This document shows, in pieces, positions 1-8,753 of a DNA stretch of 41,600 nucleotides (position 1 is the stretch's first letter; every line of letters starts with the position of its first letter). Position numbers and translations under genes: made by a program. Where the stretch lies: the NCBI GenBank assembly GCA_900316305.1, contig ONCM01000023.1, positions 1 through 41,600 on the forward strand. The letters are read 5' to 3'. The notes below the pieces were generated by a model. The model made no database searches. It worked only from the letters and a program-made list of their open reading frames with translations, and was not told the origin of the DNA. The DNA comes from an uncultured Bacteroidales bacterium. Its GTDB lineage: Bacteria > Bacteroidota > Bacteroidia > Bacteroidales > WCHB1-69.

Positions 1-141
1 GCCGGTGACCAGGATCTGGCGGTCGCGTACCACTACGCAGCCGCTGCGGCCGCGGTCGCAGGTGGCCCGCTTGCTCACCGTGTCGGCAATCTCCATGAAA
101 TACTCGTCCCAAGACGGACGTACATGATGTTTCTCTTCCAT
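1..141 (-). CDS. dCMP deaminase (ComEB-like), N-terminal part
   Basis: The first 47 codons of a gene that continues past the left edge of the window. The start is the ATG whose complement is at 139-141. The peptide begins [19 protein letters not shown] and continues with [17 protein letters not shown], the hallmark N-terminus of deoxycytidylate deaminases (RPSWDEYFM, then the Cys-rich R-T-C-D-R-x-x-x-G segment). The family makes dUMP from dCMP for dTMP synthesis in the cytosol. The catalytic HAE and PCxxC zinc motifs would lie outside the window and cannot be checked. A -7 box at 167-174 on the minus strand probably drives it, divergent from the lipoprotein at 257. Confidence 0.88.
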   Translation of the reverse strand, partial: MEEKHHVRPSWDEYFMEIADTVSKRATCDRGRSGCVVVRDRQILVTG

Positions 142-166
142 AATTCTGACATCTAGATTCGGGCGG

Positions 167-174
167 CAAAGGTA
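167..174 (-). promoter_or_regulatory. Bacteroidetes -7 box upstream of dCMP deaminase
   Basis: Reads TACCTTTG on the minus strand and matches TAnnTTTG, about 25 bp before the ATG. No convincing -33 element was identified. Confidence 0.6.
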
Positions 175-221
175 CAATTTTATTTTGTATGCCAGAGGTA
201 ATGGATAATTGAAAAAAATGC

Positions 222-229
222 TATCTTTG
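222..229 (+). promoter_or_regulatory. Bacteroidetes -7 box for lipoprotein 257-1177
   Basis: Reads TATCTTTG, a TAnnTTTG match 27 bp before the ATG at 257. It is preceded by GAAAAAAATGC and followed by CAGCCG, a context repeated before rocD and the ammonia-lyase gene. Confidence 0.65.
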
Positions 230-256
230 CAGCCGTAATTTGAAAAATTGTGCATT

Positions 257-1177
257 ATGAAAAAATATCTGTTTCCGTTGTTGTTAGCGGCTGTCGTGGT
301 GGTCTGTTTCACCTCTTGTAAGCCCGATGAAGAGATTTACAACCCCACCTGCAAGATCAGCAAGATCTGGTATCGCAGTGACGTGGGCGCTCCCAATGAA
401 GTCTATGTCTATGACGACAAAGGCCGCGAACTGCAGGAAATCGTCGTTGATAGCCTCTACTCCTACAAGTTTACCTACAACAAGGACCAAACGGTCAGCA
501 ATATCGTGCATGTGGGCAAGGACTACACGGAATCCATCGCTTTCCAGTGGACCAACCGTCTGGTCGATAAGATGACCTACACGATTGACGGCGAGGTGCG
601 TCTGGTATATACCTTCCACCGTATCGACAACAAAAAGGACAAAGCCTACGGCCGTATCGATTATATTGACGAGGAGTACGATCGCGCTTTCTATGACCAG
701 TATTTCTGGAAGAGCAAAAAAGAGCATCCCCTCTACGACAAAGTGTTCGGCAACTATGAGCATATTGCGGAGATTGTTGCCTCGGACGATTCCAAGGATT
801 TGACTCTCTACTCGGTGAAACGCTTCACCTACGATCCCGGCAAGCACAAGAAATACGAAAACATCGCCAAATATGTGGAAGAGTTCCCGACGAAACAGAC
901 GGTGATCACCCACACCTATACCTACGATGTTTCCTCATACAATCCTTTCTACGGTCTGCCTTTTGCTTACGCGGACATGAAGGGTTACTACCTCAACCTC
1001 CCGTTAACCGAACATGTGGAGACGGTGGTGGCCGGTACCCTTTCCAAGGTGATAGATATCGCCTACAGCTATGAGGGTTTGCATTATATGAATGACAAGC
1101 ATTATCCGCGCCAATGGGTGACGCTCTCCTCGGAGACCAATGTCCCGACGCATACCTATATTTTATATAAGAAGTAA
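257..1177 (+). CDS. hypothetical lipoprotein
   Basis: About 306 residues. I chose the ATG at 257 over the in-frame TTG at 248 because it places a clean lipoprotein signal at the N-terminus: [21 protein letters not shown], with Cys as the likely lipidated residue. The mature part is rich in Tyr, Thr and Asp and contains [14 protein letters not shown], resembling YD/RHS-like beta-strand repeats of other Bacteroidetes lipoproteins. I recognise no catalytic motif. It probably sits in the outer or inner membrane facing the periplasm or surface. The psd gene starts 9 bp downstream, so the two are likely co-transcribed, though no functional link is evident. Confidence 0.75.
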   Translation: MKKYLFPLLLAAVVVVCFTSCKPDEEIYNPTCKISKIWYRSDVGAPNEVYVYDDKGRELQEIVVDSLYSYKFTYNKDQTVSNIVHVGKDYTESIAFQWTNRLVDKMTYTIDGEVRLVYTFHRIDNKKDKAYGRIDYIDEEYDRAFYDQYFWKSKKEHPLYDKVFGNYEHIAEIVASDDSKDLTLYSVKRFTYDPGKHKKYENIAKYVEEFPTKQTVITHTYTYDVSSYNPFYGLPFAYADMKGYYLNLPLTEHVETVVAGTLSKVIDIAYSYEGLHYMNDKHYPRQWVTLSSETNVPTHTYILYKK

Positions 1178-1186
1178 GGATCGGGA

Positions 1187-1843
1187 ATGATGAAATTCCA
1201 TCAGGCGGGTAAGCTGATTATCATCGTCAGCCTCTTCACCATCTTCATGGCCTCGCTTTGCTATGTGCTTTTCCTGGCCAACCTGTGGTGGGTGAATGTG
1301 ATCTTTTTCTCCTTGATGTTGATTGTTGGCGTGCTGATCGTGCGTTTCTTCCGTGTGCCCACGCGTGTCATCAACAAGGTGGACGACGGGGTGCTTTCCC
1401 CTGCCGACGGCACCATCGTCTATGTGGGCAATGCGTTCGAGCACGAGTATTTCAAGGACGAGCGGACGAAGATTTCCATCTTCATGTCCATCAACAACGT
1501 GCATGTCAACAGTTATCCCATTTCGGGCGAAATCTCTTACACGGCCTACCATCCGGGCAAGTATGCGGTGGCCAAGTTGCCGAAATCTTCCGTTGATAAC
1601 GAGCACAACACCATCGTCGTGCGCAACGAGGAACAGGAGGTGCTCTTCCGCCAGATTGCCGGTTTTGTGGCACGCCGCATCATCAGCTATCCCGAGGTCG
1701 GCGACCACGTGGACCAGGGCGAGGAGGTCGGCATGATCAAGTTCGGCTCCCGCGTCGATGTTTTCCTGCCCAAGAGCGTGTATGTTGCCGTCAGCAAGGG
1801 AGATAAGGTCGTGTCGAAGAAAACCGTATTGGCCTACTTTTAA
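1187..1843 (+). CDS. psd: phosphatidylserine decarboxylase (short, archaeal-type)
   Basis: Decarboxylates phosphatidylserine to phosphatidylethanolamine at the inner membrane. It has 218 residues, the size of the short archaeal-type family rather than the long E. coli form. Two hydrophobic segments near residues 9-30 and 36-56 are followed by DDGVLSPADGTIVYVG, FMSINNVHVNSYPISG (the Asp/His-rich core) and, near the C-terminus, KFGSRVDVFLP. The GS in that last motif is where family members self-cleave to produce the alpha chain with its pyruvoyl group. A GGATCGGGA stretch precedes the start, and a second ATG follows immediately at 1190. The TAA stop is directly followed by an ATGAATT-type array. 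Confidence 0.93.
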   Translation: MMKFHQAGKLIIIVSLFTIFMASLCYVLFLANLWWVNVIFFSLMLIVGVLIVRFFRVPTRVINKVDDGVLSPADGTIVYVGNAFEHEYFKDERTKISIFMSINNVHVNSYPISGEISYTAYHPGKYAVAKLPKSSVDNEHNTIVVRNEEQEVLFRQIAGFVARRIISYPEVGDHVDQGEEVGMIKFGSRVDVFLPKSVYVAVSKGDKVVSKKTVLAYF

Positions 1844-1873
1844 TTATGAATGATGAATTATGAATTATGAATA
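1841..1873. repeat. ATGAATT-type heptamer array after psd
   Basis: Degenerate 7-bp units (AATTATG/ATGAATT) start at the TAA stop of psd. The unit contains TGA on the + strand and TAA on the - strand. It belongs to the family also seen at 8610-8636, 31826-31895 and 39865-39880. Confidence 0.85.
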
Positions 1874-1879
1874 GGTGGT

Positions 1880-1907
1880 GTAGGGGCGAATGATTATTCG
1901 CCCCTAC
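1880..1907. repeat. 28-bp palindrome, subtype A, intergenic
   Basis: GTAGGGGCGAAT followed by its near inverted complement ATTCGCCCCTAC, exactly 28 bp and able to form a long hairpin. It lies between psd and the GT2 gene. The identical sequence occurs inside a coding region at 32241-32268. Confidence 0.92.
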
Positions 1908-1918
1908 ATTAACCTGTT

Positions 1919-1972
1919 TCTATAACCAATAAACTATAACCACCAATAACCTATAACCAATAACCAATAACC
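1919..1972. repeat. CCAATAA/ATAACCA heptamer array
   Basis: Imperfect 7-bp units (CCAATAA, ATAACCT, ATAACCA) end 2 bp before the TTG start of the GT2 gene. Every unit contains TAA on the + strand. Similar arrays lie at 12160-12190 and 39999-40029. Confidence 0.8.
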
Positions 1973-1974
1973 AT

Positions 1975-3933
1975 TTGAAGTTAAGTGTCATCATAGTGAA
2001 TTACAACGTTTCGGCGTTTTTGGAGCAGGCGCTCGCGTCGGCGTTGAAGGCTATGCGCGGTATTGAAGGGGAGATTTTTGTGGTGGATAACCACTCCGTG
2101 GATAATTCCGTGGCGATGGTGAAGGCGAAGTTTCCGCAGGTGAAGTTGATTGAGAATCAGGATAATGTGGGCTTTGCGAAGGCCAACAACCAGGCGATAC
2201 GCATCTCCAGTGGCGAGTATGTGCTGCTGCTCAATCCCGACACGTTGGTGGAGGAGGACACTTTTTCGAAATGCATTGATTTTATGGACCGTACGCCCGA
2301 CTGCGGCGGTTTGGGTGTGAAGATGGTGGATGGTCAGGGCCGCTTCCTGCCGGAGTCGAAACGCGGCATTCCCTATCCGAAAGCGTCGTTTTACAAGCTT
2401 TTCGGTCTTTCCAAACTCTTCCCGAAATCCCAGAAGTTCGGAGCCTACCACGCCACGTACATCGGCGAGGACGAGACGCACGAGGTGGAGGTGCTGGCGG
2501 GCGCGTACATGATGATGCGCCGGTCGGTTCTCGACGAGGTGGGGCTTCTGGACGAGGACTATTTCATGTACGGCGAGGATATTGATCTGTCGTACAGGAT
2601 TTTGAAAGGCGGATACAAGAATTACTATTTCCCGGAAACGAGAATTATCCATTATAAGGGGGAGAGCACCAAGAAGGGGAGCTTGAATTACGTCTATATC
2701 TTTTATAAGGCGATGCAGATTTTTGCGAAGAAGCATTTTTCTGCCAACAATGCCAAGATTTTCAACATCGCCATTGATGCGGCGATTTGGTTGCGGGCAT
2801 CGTTGGCGGCTTTGAAGCGGATTTTCAGTCGGCTGATGCTTCCTCTGCTCGATATGTTGCTCATTTTCGCCGGATTGTTTGCCCTTTCGACCTATTGGGA
2901 CCACAATGTGCTCTATCAGCGCAATTCTTTTTTCCCGGATTTCTACTTTTATGCTATTTTGCCGAGTTATACGCTGCTGTGGTTGGTGGCGATATGGCTC
3001 AGCGGTGGGTATCAGAAACCGGTGAACCGTCAAAAGCTCAACCGTGGCATTATTGCCGGGACGGTAGTTATTCTGTTGATTTACGCATTGTTACCGGAAA
3101 CCGCACGCTTCTCCCGCGCCGTGGTTGTCATGGGGGCGGTCTGGTCGCTGTTTGCAGTGAATACGTTGCGCTCTCTGCTCGCCAAATGGAAACTCATCGA
3201 GATGGATACCCGACGGACGAGTCAGCGCGTGGCGATCGTGGGTGGTCCTGAGGAGTGTGAGCGCGTATTAGGGATGGTGCAGTCGATGAACGTTCCCCGC
3301 GAATTCGTCGGCATCGTCACCACCGAACCAGTTCAAAACGAGAACCATCTGTGCGTTGGACAGCTCTCTGATTTGTCGGATTTGCTCACCATATATCAGA
3401 TTAACGAAGTGATTTTCTGTGCCAAGGATATCCCTGCCGATCAGATTATCAGCTGGATGAATCGTTTGCAAGACAGACAGTTGGAGTTCAAAATTGCGCC
3501 GGAGGACAGTCTGTCGCTTATCGGCAGCAACTCCATCTTCACCTCTGACGAGCTTTACGCTCTGCCGTTGCAGTCGATCTATCAGAAGCGTTGTCGCCAC
3601 CAAAAGCGGACTTTCGACGTGGTTTCGTCTGTTGTGCTGCTGCTCTTTTTCGTTTTCGACATCTGGTTTGTGGAGCGGAAGGGCGGTTTTGTGCGCAACC
3701 TCTTCGACGTACTTTTCGGCCGGAAGAGTTGGGTGGGGCTTCGTTTGACCGTTTCGGAGTCGGAAAAGCCGCTCGCTCCGGGCGTGTTGCATCCCGCCGA
3801 CGCTTATCCGAACAATGCCTTTTCCGATGAGATGCTGGTCCGTCTGGAGGAGATTTACGCTCGTGATTACAGTGTACGCAACGATTTGGGCATCATGACG
3901 AAATGTTTCGGGAAACTTGGCTCCAACCGTTAA
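1975..3933 (+). CDS. glycosyltransferase family 2 fused to a degenerate sugar-phosphate transferase-like region
   Basis: 652 residues. Residues 1-255 form a GT2 fold of the rhamnosyltransferase (WbbL) kind: SVIIVNYN, VVDNHSVDNS, the NPD metal-binding motif at 87-89 and GEDID at 200-204. Four membrane segments lie near 290-306, 323-344, 357-373 and 382-398. They are followed by a Rossmann-like stretch (QRVAIVGGPEE, about 418-427) and KRTFDVVSSVVLLLFFVFD (544-562). That order resembles polyprenyl-phosphate sugar-1-phosphate transferases such as WcaJ, but the signature region (KFRSM, DELPQ) is missing. I infer a cell-surface polysaccharide or LPS glycosyltransferase whose C-terminal half is structural or regulatory. 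The start is TTG, chosen because MKLSVIIVNYN is the expected N-terminus. Confidence 0.85.
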   Translation: MKLSVIIVNYNVSAFLEQALASALKAMRGIEGEIFVVDNHSVDNSVAMVKAKFPQVKLIENQDNVGFAKANNQAIRISSGEYVLLLNPDTLVEEDTFSKCIDFMDRTPDCGGLGVKMVDGQGRFLPESKRGIPYPKASFYKLFGLSKLFPKSQKFGAYHATYIGEDETHEVEVLAGAYMMMRRSVLDEVGLLDEDYFMYGEDIDLSYRILKGGYKNYYFPETRIIHYKGESTKKGSLNYVYIFYKAMQIFAKKHFSANNAKIFNIAIDAAIWLRASLAALKRIFSRLMLPLLDMLLIFAGLFALSTYWDHNVLYQRNSFFPDFYFYAILPSYTLLWLVAIWLSGGYQKPVNRQKLNRGIIAGTVVILLIYALLPETARFSRAVVVMGAVWSLFAVNTLRSLLAKWKLIEMDTRRTSQRVAIVGGPEECERVLGMVQSMNVPREFVGIVTTEPVQNENHLCVGQLSDLSDLLTIYQINEVIFCAKDIPADQIISWMNRLQDRQLEFKIAPEDSLSLIGSNSIFTSDELYALPLQSIYQKRCRHQKRTFDVVSSVVLLLFFVFDIWFVERKGGFVRNLFDVLFGRKSWVGLRLTVSESEKPLAPGVLHPADAYPNNAFSDEMLVRLEEIYARDYSVRNDLGIMTKCFGKLGSNR

Positions 3934-3968
3934 CCGTTTTTTTATCTCTCTTGGTTAGATTTTTTTTG

Positions 3969-3976
3969 TATATTTG
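3969..3976 (+). promoter_or_regulatory. -7 box for the C10 peptidase gene
   Basis: Reads TATATTTG, 33 bp before the ATG at 4010. TTGG at 3951-3954 might serve as the -33 element. Confidence 0.55.
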
Positions 3977-4009
3977 CGGGCTTTTTTTTACAAATATAAT
4001 ATCCCCAAT

Positions 4010-6127
4010 ATGAGAAAATTATCCTTAATTAGCTTATTGTTTCTGTTGGTCGGACAGCTGGCCGCTCAGCGTGTTTCCGAGAGTCAGGCTATGCAGGTCT
4101 GCCAACGTTTTCTGATGGAGAAAAACCGCGCTGTTCCGGCTGAGAATATCAAGCTTGCCGAAATCTATACCCAAGATGATGGGACGATGGCGTTGTATCG
4201 TTTCCAGTTGCCCGAGCAGGGTTTTGTGGTGGTTTCGGCCTCCACGACCACGCCGCCGGTGCTGGCCTACTCCTTCGACAATAATTTCGAATTGATTCCG
4301 CCGGTGCGCGACCTTTTCCACCTCTATAAGGGTGAGATCGCTTACGCGGAGAAGCAGCAGTGGGATGCCAAACCGAAGGCCGCCGCCGCTTGGAAACGCT
4401 ATCTGGCTGATGAATTTGTGCCCGCCAAGACGCAAGGCAGTGCTGCGGGTCCTCTGTTGACCACCACTTGGAACCAGAACAAGTACCACAACACCTATTG
4501 TCCGTGGGATGTTCAGGCTGGCGAATACTATGACTATCGTGTGCCCAACGGCTGTGTTGCGTTGGCGTGCGCCCAGCTGATGAACTATCACCGCTTTCCC
4601 AAGCAGGGTACGGGCATGGTGACCTACATTCCGCAGGGCTATCCGCGTCAGACGGTTAAATTCAATGAGCATGAGTATCATTACGATGCCATGACCAACC
4701 ATCCGACCTCTTACGCCAACGAGATTTCCAAGCTGGCCTACCATTTTGGCGTGGCTATCCAGATGAACTACAACTATGACGGTTCCGGTGCCAATACTAC
4801 GGTCGCCAAATCCAGACTTACGTCCACCTTTAAATATGACCAAAGTATAACCTCTTATTACAGAGGTAATTATTTTGATTCTTTGGTATTGGAATATATC
4901 CAAGTGCTGAAAGACGAGATCGACCAGCATCGTGTGATTTACAATTCGGGTTGTACGCAGACTTTCGAGTCTTGCCACGCCTATTTGATCGATGGTTATG
5001 ACGAGGACGACCTGTTCAGCATCAACTACGGATGGGGCGGTTCTTCCAACGGTTATTATGCCGTGGATAACTTTGTAGCCGGACCGTTGCATTTCGACTA
5101 CGGCGCCGAAACGGTGGTGAACATCTTCCCGTCGCTTTCGATTCCTTCCGAGTATTGCCAAGGCCATCAGCGCAACACCGCCAGCTTCGGTTATGTGGCC
5201 GACGGTTCGCCCACGGCCAAGCCCTACCAGTCGAATCCCGACTGCTCATGGATGGTGGCTGTGCCTTCCGCGCTTAGTTACAGCTTCCATTTCGACCGTT
5301 TGGACCTCAATGAGGGCGATTATGTGACCATCTACAACGGTCCGACGGAGGCTAGCGGTGTGCTGGTGTCATTGACGGGCTCGAATGTGCCTACCGACAC
5401 GTACACCGTGACTGCCGACAGTGTGCTGATCAAGTTTGTGGGAAATACCAATAACACCAGTCATTACGGATTCCTGATTTCGTATTCCACCACGTTGCCG
5501 CAGCGCACGTGTGACCAAATGACCGTTTTGACGGATGTCTGGAATTCAACGCTCTCCGATGGTTCGCAGGTGGGAGAAAAGTACCTCCCCCAGACCAGTT
5601 GCACTTGGCATGTCCGCCACAATTTCATCAACGGTTATGCTTTCTGTTTCACGAAGTTCAATCTGGGGTATGGCGATTTTGTGGATATTTACGATGCTAC
5701 AACCGTCACGCCGACCCTTTGGAAACGCTTTGACATCTATAATATGCCCACTTCTGAGGTTTATACTGTGCCGTTCAAGCGTATGCGCGTCAATTTCGTG
5801 AGCGACAACTGGGATCAGGGCGATGGTTTTGCCATGGATTATTACGCTATTGCGGCGGTGGAGGACTACAATGGTTTGGAAGACCTGACCGTCTATCCGA
5901 ACCCCACATCCGACAACGTGAACATCGAGTTCTCCCTTCAGGACGAAATGGACTTGAATGTGAAGTTGATGGATATGACGGGTAAGGTGTTGAGAAATAG
6001 CCGTTATGACGGCAATCAGGGTGCCAACCAGCTCCGTTTCGACCTGCAAGGGGTTGCCAAGGGACTCTATCTGCTGGAAATCAGCACTCCTGACGGCAAG
6101 TCTGTGCGTAAAGTGACTGTCCAATAG
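4010..6127 (+). CDS. secreted C10 (streptopain-like) cysteine peptidase with CUB domains and T9SS sorting tail
   Basis: 705 residues from the ATG at 4010; upstream in-frame codons overlap the promoter and do not resemble a signal peptide. MRKLSLISLLFLLVGQLAAQ is a signal peptide. Residues about 20-145 form the Spi/C10 inhibitory propeptide. The protease domain carries the nucleophile in PNGCVALACAQLMNYH (Cys182), the catalytic His in SCHAYLIDGYDEDD (His323) and the INYGWGG loop (Trp342). Two CUB-like beta domains follow at about 385-510 and 512-620. The C-terminus (LEDLTVYPNPTSDNVNIEF to the end) is a type A Por sorting domain, so the protein is expected to cross the outer membrane by T9SS and be surface-anchored or released. 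Relatives are PrtT and interpain of Porphyromonas and Prevotella. Confidence 0.93.
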   Translation: MRKLSLISLLFLLVGQLAAQRVSESQAMQVCQRFLMEKNRAVPAENIKLAEIYTQDDGTMALYRFQLPEQGFVVVSASTTTPPVLAYSFDNNFELIPPVRDLFHLYKGEIAYAEKQQWDAKPKAAAAWKRYLADEFVPAKTQGSAAGPLLTTTWNQNKYHNTYCPWDVQAGEYYDYRVPNGCVALACAQLMNYHRFPKQGTGMVTYIPQGYPRQTVKFNEHEYHYDAMTNHPTSYANEISKLAYHFGVAIQMNYNYDGSGANTTVAKSRLTSTFKYDQSITSYYRGNYFDSLVLEYIQVLKDEIDQHRVIYNSGCTQTFESCHAYLIDGYDEDDLFSINYGWGGSSNGYYAVDNFVAGPLHFDYGAETVVNIFPSLSIPSEYCQGHQRNTASFGYVADGSPTAKPYQSNPDCSWMVAVPSALSYSFHFDRLDLNEGDYVTIYNGPTEASGVLVSLTGSNVPTDTYTVTADSVLIKFVGNTNNTSHYGFLISYSTTLPQRTCDQMTVLTDVWNSTLSDGSQVGEKYLPQTSCTWHVRHNFINGYAFCFTKFNLGYGDFVDIYDATTVTPTLWKRFDIYNMPTSEVYTVPFKRMRVNFVSDNWDQGDGFAMDYYAIAAVEDYNGLEDLTVYPNPTSDNVNIEFSLQDEMDLNVKLMDMTGKVLRNSRYDGNQGANQLRFDLQGVAKGLYLLEISTPDGKSVRKVTVQ

Positions 6128-6144
6128 CTGAAAAACTGCGATTG

Positions 6145-7230
6145 ATGGGCAAGCGTGTACTTATCGCGATGAGCGGCGGCATTGACAGCAGTGTCGCCGC
6201 CATGCTGTTGTTAGAGCAGGGTTACGAGCTCGTCGGCGTGACCTTCCGGACCTTCGACCAGATTACGGAGAGCTGCATCGCCCGCGAGAAGGGCTGCTGC
6301 TCCGTGGATGCCATCTTCGAGGCGAAACATCTGGCCGAGAAACTCGGCTTTGATCACCATATTCTCGATGTGCGCGAGCTTTTCAAGAGAACGGTTATCC
6401 AGGATTTCATCGACCAATACCTGCAATGCCGGACGCCCAATCCTTGTGTGCTTTGTAATCCCATCATCAAGTGGGGTAGGGTGTTGGAGATGGCCGACGA
6501 GTTGGGTTGCGACTACATCGCCACCGGCCACTACGCCCGCATCGAGCAATCCGGTGACCGCTATTTCCTCCAGAAAGGCGTTGACACCCAGAAAGATCAG
6601 ACCTATTTCCTCTGGAAGTTGACCTCCGAAATGCTTCAGCGGACGCTGTTCCCGTTGGGTGGCCTCACCAAGACGGAGGTGCGCCAAATTGCAGCTGAAC
6701 ACGGCTTTGTGAAGCTCTCGCAGAAGAAGGAGAGCGAGGAAATATGTTTTGTCACTGACGACGATTATCGCCATTTTCTGCAGGACGAAGTTCCTGATTT
6801 GCAGGAGCGTATGCCCGTCGGCGAGTTTGTGACCACGGATGGAAAAGTGGTGGGCAAGCATCAGGGACTGTATAACTACACAGTAGGGCAACGCAAGGGC
6901 TTGGGCATCGCGTTGGGTGAACCGGCGTATGTGGTGGCCCTGCTGCCCGATACGAACCGCGTAGTGCTCGGCAAACGGGAGGATTTGCAACATACCCGCT
7001 GCGTCGTTTCCGACCTGAATATGACGAAATACGCTGATTTTGAGGACGGGATGAAGGTGACGTGCCGCTCGCGCTACCGCAGTGCGGGCACGCCGGCCAC
7101 GCTCCGCCATCTGAAAGATTCTGCTGTGGAAGTCTTGTTTGAAGAACCCGTTTTCGCGGTCACGCCCGGACAGAGCGCCGTCTTCTATGAGGGCGACGAC
7201 TTGGTGGGCGGCGGAATCATCGAATCATAA
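6145..7230 (+). CDS. mnmA: tRNA-specific 2-thiouridylase MnmA
   Basis: Introduces sulfur at position 2 of the wobble uridine (U34) in tRNA-Lys, -Glu and -Gln. It has 361 residues, normal for the family. The ATP-pyrophosphatase loop is AMSGGIDSSVAA (9-20). The catalytic cysteines are in NPCVLCNPIIKWG (Cys104, with an extra Cys101) and SEEICFV (Cys201). GHYARI and VGQRKGLGIALGEP are also typical. The insertion ESCIAREKGCCSVDAIFEAK (43-62) is a Cys-rich form of the N-terminal region that I associate with Bacteroidales paralogues. The ATG at 6145 follows an in-frame TTG, and the gene starts 17 bp after the C10 peptidase stop, so it is probably co-transcribed. Confidence 0.95.
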   Translation: MGKRVLIAMSGGIDSSVAAMLLLEQGYELVGVTFRTFDQITESCIAREKGCCSVDAIFEAKHLAEKLGFDHHILDVRELFKRTVIQDFIDQYLQCRTPNPCVLCNPIIKWGRVLEMADELGCDYIATGHYARIEQSGDRYFLQKGVDTQKDQTYFLWKLTSEMLQRTLFPLGGLTKTEVRQIAAEHGFVKLSQKKESEEICFVTDDDYRHFLQDEVPDLQERMPVGEFVTTDGKVVGKHQGLYNYTVGQRKGLGIALGEPAYVVALLPDTNRVVLGKREDLQHTRCVVSDLNMTKYADFEDGMKVTCRSRYRSAGTPATLRHLKDSAVEVLFEEPVFAVTPGQSAVFYEGDDLVGGGIIES

Positions 7231-7251
7231 CAAAATGAAAATGACGATGTT

Positions 7252-8562
7252 ATGATTAGCCAAAATGCCATTAACTATACTTTCCAACAACTTCTTAAAG
7301 TCGCATTTCCCGGCTTCGATACCTCTTTTTTTAATATAGAAGTCTTGGAATCAGGGTATTGCATACATTTTGGTCAAGGGGAGATTACGATGCCTCGTAT
7401 GAATGATGCGCAGTGGCAAGACTTTTTGAAAGGGGAAATGAAGCCTTGTTTTGTCAATAATGTGGCAGAAACAGGACAGATTCCTTTGTTTGGTCCGGAG
7501 GATAATCCTTTTGATATTATTATGCCCTCCTTCGCGTTTTTGTCGCGATATGAGGAGTTCTTCTCGGATGAGCCGGATGCTCACGGGCGTTTTCCTTATC
7601 AAAATAGCCTTGTTCAGAAGTACAATTTAGTGGAAATTCCGATTGTGGATGAGTATGCAATGATTTTGCGCAGGAATTTGTGTGCTTGTTTCCCAGAGAT
7701 GTTCACGCCATCACCTCGCAAGCCACGTGTTGTGCCCACTCATGACATCGATCTTCTGTACCGTTTCAAGAGCCGTTTTCAGGCGTTGAAGTCCATTTTC
7801 GGACGGGATATGCTGATAAATCGGGATATGGCGATGGTTAAACAATCGTGGCAAGAATATCGCAATTGGAAGTCAGATAATTTCGAGGATCCTTATATTC
7901 AGGCTATTATGGAATTCGCCACGCGGGAGCATGCCGCTGGCCTCGAACCGGTCTTCTTTTTCAAAGCCTCGTATGACGGGGAGGACGATGCCACCTACGA
8001 TATTCGTGATGTACGCTTGCAAAGGATATGGGAGCATCTTGACAATAAGCAAGGAATTGTAGGATTGCACGGCAGTTATAGCAGTGCAGAAGAGGAAGGG
8101 CTTTTGCGTGAAGAGAAAGCACGACTGGAGGAACTTTTGGCCCGTTTTGGAAAGAAGGTCACTTGTTTCCGCCAGCACTACCTCCGTGCCCGTTTCTATA
8201 TCGATGAATATTTCCTGCATTCGCTGGATTTGTGGCAAGATGCCGGCATCACCGACGACTACACCCTCGGGTTCGCGGAACGGTGCGGCTTCCGTTGCGG
8301 CACCTGCCACCCGTACCCGCTTTACGACGTGCGCCACGACAAAGTCACGGACATCATCGAACACCCGCTCATCGTCATGGACGGCACGCTGTTCGACTAC
8401 ATGAAACTCTCCGTGGATGAGGCCAAAGACCTGGCTCTGAAACTGAAACAACGCTGCCTCGACGTCGAAGGCGATTTCGTATTTCTCTGGCACAACCACA
8501 CGACGACGCGGGAGTTTGAACGATATTACGAGGAGGTGTATATGTCGTTAATTCAAATGTAG
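7252..8562 (+). CDS. polysaccharide deacetylase-like protein (CE4-type fold, DUF7033-like N-terminus)
   Basis: 436 residues. The N-terminal third (about 1-155) matches the uncharacterised domain that precedes deacetylase-like domains in Bacteroidetes. From PTHDIDLLYRF (162-172) the sequence follows the carbohydrate esterase 4 plan: the Asp-Asp-type metal motif appears as HDID, then GLHGSYSSAEE, TCFRQHYLRARF and WHNHTTT near the end. Family members remove acetyl groups from surface glycans, and its placement between glycosyltransferases suggests capsule or LPS assembly. The substrate is unknown and activity is not proven. The stop TAG lies inside the first ATGTAGA unit of the following array. 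mnmA ends 21 bp upstream. Confidence 0.8.
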   Translation: MISQNAINYTFQQLLKVAFPGFDTSFFNIEVLESGYCIHFGQGEITMPRMNDAQWQDFLKGEMKPCFVNNVAETGQIPLFGPEDNPFDIIMPSFAFLSRYEEFFSDEPDAHGRFPYQNSLVQKYNLVEIPIVDEYAMILRRNLCACFPEMFTPSPRKPRVVPTHDIDLLYRFKSRFQALKSIFGRDMLINRDMAMVKQSWQEYRNWKSDNFEDPYIQAIMEFATREHAAGLEPVFFFKASYDGEDDATYDIRDVRLQRIWEHLDNKQGIVGLHGSYSSAEEEGLLREEKARLEELLARFGKKVTCFRQHYLRARFYIDEYFLHSLDLWQDAGITDDYTLGFAERCGFRCGTCHPYPLYDVRHDKVTDIIEHPLIVMDGTLFDYMKLSVDEAKDLALKLKQRCLDVEGDFVFLWHNHTTTREFERYYEEVYMSLIQM

Positions 8563-8636
8563 AATGTAGAATGTAGAATGAAGAATGAAGAATGTAGAAT
8601 TATGAATTATGAATTATGAATTATGAATTATGAATG
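8557..8636. repeat. heptamer array (ATGTAGA, AGAATGA, ATGAATT units)
   Basis: Tandem 7-bp units begin inside the last two codons of the deacetylase gene: its final ATG TAG is itself the first ATGTAGA unit. The units then change to AGAATGA and finally to about four ATGAATT copies. Confidence 0.88.
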
Positions 8637-8652
8637 ACTTGTGACTATGAAC

Positions 8653-8751
8653 CCTAAGCTACTAGACTACTAAACTACTAAACTTCTAAGCTTCTAAGCT
8701 CCTAAACTTCTAAGCTTCTAAGCTTTTAACCGTTAAACCATAAACCTTAAA
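8653..8751. repeat. octamer array (CTACTAAA/CTTCTAAG) grading into TTAAACC heptamers
   Basis: Eight-bp units CTACTAAA, CTTCTAAG and CTCCTAAA run from about 8670 to 8730. TTAACCG, TTAAACC and ATAAACC heptamers follow and end just before the TTG start at 8754. Each unit holds TAA or TAG. Confidence 0.82.
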
Positions 8752-8753
8752 CA

